Shown here: piece after piece, positions 6,016-7,520 of the stretch
Numbering within the stretch: position 1 is the first letter of the stretch
Layout of the letters: each line of letters opens with the position of its first letter
NCBI GenBank assembly: GCA_005788585.1
Contig: SYBY01000431.1
Coordinates: 1-7,520 of the forward strand
DNA length: 7,520 nucleotides
Direction of reading: 5' to 3'
From: Actinomycetota bacterium
Lineage (GTDB): Bacteria; Actinomycetota; Thermoleophilia; Solirubrobacterales; Solirubrobacteraceae
Notes under the pieces: model-generated
What the model saw: only the letters and a program-made list of their open reading frames with translations
Databases searched by the model: none
Told to the model about the DNA's origin: nothing
Translations under genes and position numbers: made by a program

Positions 6016-6022
6016 TGCGGCG

Positions 6023-7219
6023 TCAGACCGTGAAGCGGCCGACCAGCCCGTCGAGCTCCTGGGCCCGGTCGGCGATGCTGCGGCTGGTGGCGGCGACCTC
6101 CTGGGTCGTGGCGCTCGACTGCTCGGTCGACGCCGACACCTGCTCGGTGGTCGCGCTCGCGTCCTCGGCCACGCCCCGGACCTCGCCCACCGCCTCGCGG
6201 ATGCTGGTGATCTCGCCGCTGACGTCCGTCACGCTCGCGGCGAGCGTGGAGAACGCCTTCTCGGTCTCCTGCACCGTCGCCGACGCGGACTCGGCGAGCG
6301 TGCGGACCTCCTCGGCGACGACGGCGAACCCGCGGCCGTGCTCGCCGGCTCGCGCCGCTTCGCTCGCGGCGTTCAGCGCGAGCAGGTTCGTCTGGTCGGC
6401 GATCGACGCGATCCGGTCCGTCAGGGCGATGCCGTCCTGCGCCAGCGTGCTGGCCCGGCCGGCGACCTCGACGGCCCCCTCCGACGCCGTGTGCACGGAC
6501 TCGACGAGCTGCACCTGCCGGGTCGCCCCGAGGGCCAGGCTCGTCGTCGCCTGGGCGATCTCCTCGATCGCGCTGCCGGTCTGCTCGGCGCTCATCGACA
6601 TCTGCTCGGTGGCCGAGGCGACCTCGGCGGCGGTGCGGCCGATCTCGCCGATCATCTCGGCGATCTGCGTGCGCGTGCTGTTGTAGCTCTCGAGGCCGCC
6701 CTGGGCCCGGCCGAGCATCGTGTTGAACGTCTCGCCGAGCGACCCGAGCTCCTCACCCGGTGCGGTGGGCAGCATCTCGGTGACGGGGTGGGCGGCGACG
6801 GTCAGGTCGCCTTCGGCCATCGCGGCCAGGCCGGTGCCGAGGCTGACGAGGCAGTGGTCGCTCAGGCTCGTCAGGCGGCTCTGGAGGTCGTCGAGGCACG
6901 AGTGGTCGCCGAGCGCCTGCTGCAGTTGCGCGCGCAGCACCTCGTAGCCCTCGATCGCAGCCTGCGCCTTGGCGAGCATCGAGTTGAACAGGCCGACGAT
7001 GGCCTCGAGCTCGTCGCCCTCCGGGCGTGCGGCGATCGGCTCGGTGACGGGGACGACCTGGCGGGTCAGGTCGCCGGTGGCGGCGGCGCCCAGGCCTTCG
7101 ACCAGGCCGTTGAGGCAGTGGCCGTCGAGACTGCGCAGCCGGTCCTCCAGCTGGGCCAGGGTGTCGCGGTCAACGGTGGGGGCGGGGACAGCGGACTGGG
7201 GGCGGGACAGGACGCGCAC
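6023..7219 (-). CDS. Soluble methyl-accepting chemotaxis protein with tandem HAMP-like units
   Basis: This chemoreceptor of 398 residues would signal to CheA/CheW. It has no hydrophobic segment and no periplasmic sensor domain, so it should be cytosolic. Residues 21-108 and 109-192 are two copies of one unit with a period of 87-88 residues. Each has an SL-x2-HCL motif (H34-C35, H122-C123), GDLT (49-52, 137-140), PVTE (57-60, 145-148) and FN-x-ML-x2-AQ. The GDLT to FNxML pattern is HAMP-like. Residues 193-398 are the coiled-coil signalling domain. The conserved hairpin tip is at about 270-312 ([33 protein letters not shown]); it has Ser at 286 where most receptors have Ile. Q/E pairs along the helices are candidate methylation sites. 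There is no CheR-docking pentapeptide; the end is GRFTV. The GTG start has AAGGAG six bases upstream. No che or flagellar gene lies in the window. The ligand is unknown; the paired His-Cys residues could bind metal or sense redox, which is inference. Confidence 0.93.
   Translation of the reverse strand: MRVLSRPQSAVPAPTVDRDTLAQLEDRLRSLDGHCLNGLVEGLGAAATGDLTRQVVPVTEPIAARPEGDELEAIVGLFNSMLAKAQAAIEGYEVLRAQLQQALGDHSCLDDLQSRLTSLSDHCLVSLGTGLAAMAEGDLTVAAHPVTEMLPTAPGEELGSLGETFNTMLGRAQGGLESYNSTRTQIAEMIGEIGRTAAEVASATEQMSMSAEQTGSAIEEIAQATTSLALGATRQVQLVESVHTASEGAVEVAGRASTLAQDGIALTDRIASIADQTNLLALNAASEAARAGEHGRGFAVVAEEVRTLAESASATVQETEKAFSTLAASVTDVSGEITSIREAVGEVRGVAEDASATTEQVSASTEQSSATTQEVAATSRSIADRAQELDGLVGRFTV
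6644..7159 (-). repeat. Tandem duplication encoding two HAMP-like units
   Basis: Two adjacent coding units of about 88 codons (roughly 6896-7159 and 6644-6895) share the protein pattern SLxxHCL, GDLT, PVTE, FNxML, AQ and ExY in the same order and spacing. They have diverged elsewhere, so the duplication is old. It is a protein-level repeat, not a recent DNA duplication. Confidence 0.75.
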
Positions 7220-7225
7220 GTCGAA

Positions 7226-7231
7226 CTCCTT
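7226..7231 (-). promoter_or_regulatory. Ribosome binding site of the chemoreceptor gene
   Basis: AAGGAG on the minus strand is followed by six bases and the GTG at 7217-7219. It decides this GTG as the start. Confidence 0.85.
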
Positions 7232-7271
7232 GGTCAGAACTTGGCCAGGCGCTCGACCGAGTCCCCCAGAA

Positions 7272-7284
7272 CCGGGGTCCCCGG
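7272..7284. repeat. Short palindrome between sucD terminator and chemoreceptor gene
   Basis: CCGGGG-T-CCCCGG is a perfect odd-length palindrome of 13 bases. It begins directly after the T-rich tail of the sucD terminator as read on the minus strand, and lies about 53 bases upstream of the chemoreceptor start. It could be a protein site in the chemoreceptor promoter region, or extra RNA structure at the end of the sucD transcript. No clear -35/-10 pair for the chemoreceptor gene is visible nearby. Confidence 0.35.
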
Positions 7285-7327
7285 AACAACAACCTCGTGC
7301 CCCGCTTGTCGGACGCGGGGCACGAGG
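7285..7327 (-). terminator. Intrinsic terminator of sucD
   Basis: CCTCGTGCCCCGC (7293-7305) and GCGGGGCACGAGG (7315-7327) form a perfect 13-base, very GC-rich stem with a 9-base loop. It begins 10 bases after the sucD stop. On the minus strand the stem is followed by TTGTTGTT (7285-7292), a U-rich tail. It should end sucD transcription and insulate the chemoreceptor gene. Confidence 0.85.
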
Positions 7328-7337
7328 CTTGAGACGA

Positions 7338-7520
7338 CTAGGAGCCGAGGATCTCCATCGCGATCTCGGCGGTCTCCGTCGGGGTGCGACCGACGCGCAC
7401 GCCCTTGGCCTCCAGGGCCTCCTGCTTCGCGGCGGCGGTGCCGGCCGAGCCGGACACGATCGCGCCCGCGTGGCCCATCTGCTTGCCCGCGGGGGCCGTG
7501 AAGCCCGCGATGTTGCCGAC
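7338..7520 (-). CDS. sucD: Succinyl-CoA synthetase alpha subunit, C-terminal fragment (5' end beyond the window)
   Basis: SucD is the CoA-binding alpha subunit of succinyl-CoA synthetase (ADP- or GDP-forming). With SucB/SucC it interconverts succinyl-CoA and succinate, with substrate-level phosphorylation, in the TCA cycle. Only the last 60 residues are present, in frame from base 7520 to the TAG at 7338-7340. The fragment includes [20 protein letters not shown], whose histidine (codon 7470-7472) is the residue phosphorylated during catalysis. [20 protein letters not shown] and the usual ending [13 protein letters not shown] follow. The beta-subunit gene is expected further to the right, as in most sucCD operons. 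A strong terminator begins 10 bases past the stop. Confidence 0.95.
   Translation of the reverse strand, partial: VGNIAGFTAPAGKQMGHAGAIVSGSAGTAAAKQEALEAKGVRVGRTPTETAEIAMEILGS

Larger units (their letters stand above)
5803..6022 (-). other. Intergenic leader of the MpsC-family gene, rich in inverted repeats
   Basis: These 220 bases separate the chemoreceptor stop from the MpsC-family start, and I see no credible gene on either strand. On the minus strand the order is: two copies of AACTACGGCA, a C-rich stretch ending CCCCCGATACG (about 5943-5953), then several possible hairpins. These are CTCGC-N3-GCGAG (5929-5941), the 10-base palindrome CTCCCGGGAG (5890-5899), and GAGGCGTG-N15-CACGCCTC (5862-5892). 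The final AAGGAAGGAA (5814-5823) serves as ribosome site. CCCCGATAC faintly resembles the -10 of sigma-28-type promoters, but I find no matching -35 at the right distance. The region may hold a promoter plus a structured 5' leader. I match it to no known riboswitch class. Confidence 0.45.

Noticed and set aside
5803..6033. Small plus-strand open frames in the gap before the chemoreceptor
   Set aside because: They show no ribosome site, have Arg/Pro/Ser-rich translations, and overlap the MpsC-family gene or the chemoreceptor stop.
6338..7501. Long open frame on the plus strand opposite the chemoreceptor
   Set aside because: It is antisense to a clear chemoreceptor frame and runs into sucD. 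Its translation is Arg/Gly/Ala/Leu-rich with no domain, as expected for the mirror of high-GC coding DNA.

Overview
The window is very GC-rich and densely coded, and looks like chromosome from an actinobacterium. Class Thermoleophilia (Solirubrobacter/Conexibacter/Patulibacter-like) is the best guess. The main reason is the secreted protein at 3255-4097: its N-terminus (SYANVMSTIAVFLALGGG), two-cysteine module, collagen-like Gly-X-Y tract and LDG repeats form a combination I associate with that class. GTG starts (TetR, MpsC-family, chemoreceptor) and a possible leaderless transcript fit a high-GC actinobacterium. The genus is inference.

Layout, left to right. A TetR-family regulator (1-507, minus) runs off the left edge. 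Just upstream of it lies a MerR-family regulator (533-1312, minus). The MerR gene is divergent from a large polytopic membrane protein with an outer C-terminal domain (1389-3254, plus). Their shared region carries a -35/-10 pair with a perfect inverted repeat in the spacer, the classic position of a MerR operator. The membrane gene converges on the collagen-like secreted protein (3255-4097, minus), and the two stop codons share one TGATCA palindrome. Further right, all on the minus strand, are an Old Yellow Enzyme-type flavin oxidoreductase (4175-5401), a small MpsC/DUF2294-family protein (5437-5802) preceded by a 220-base inverted-repeat-rich leader, and a soluble methyl-accepting chemotaxis protein with two tandem HAMP-like units (6023-7219). 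Beyond a strong intrinsic terminator (7285-7327) is the C-terminal end of succinyl-CoA synthetase alpha, sucD (7338-7520, minus), which runs off the right edge.

How the genes work together. sucD is a separate TCA-cycle unit, insulated by its terminator. The chemoreceptor, MpsC-family gene, oxidoreductase and collagen-like gene are co-oriented but have gaps of 220, 35 and 77 bases. Only the MpsC-oxidoreductase pair is close enough to suggest cotranscription. The MerR/membrane-protein pair looks like a self-contained regulator-target module. There is no CRISPR array, insertion sequence, tRNA, rRNA or phage gene.

I see no clear-cut new system. The best candidates for something undescribed are the MerR-controlled membrane protein with its conserved-looking histidines, the leader of the MpsC-family gene, and the duplicated His-Cys unit of the cytosolic chemoreceptor.
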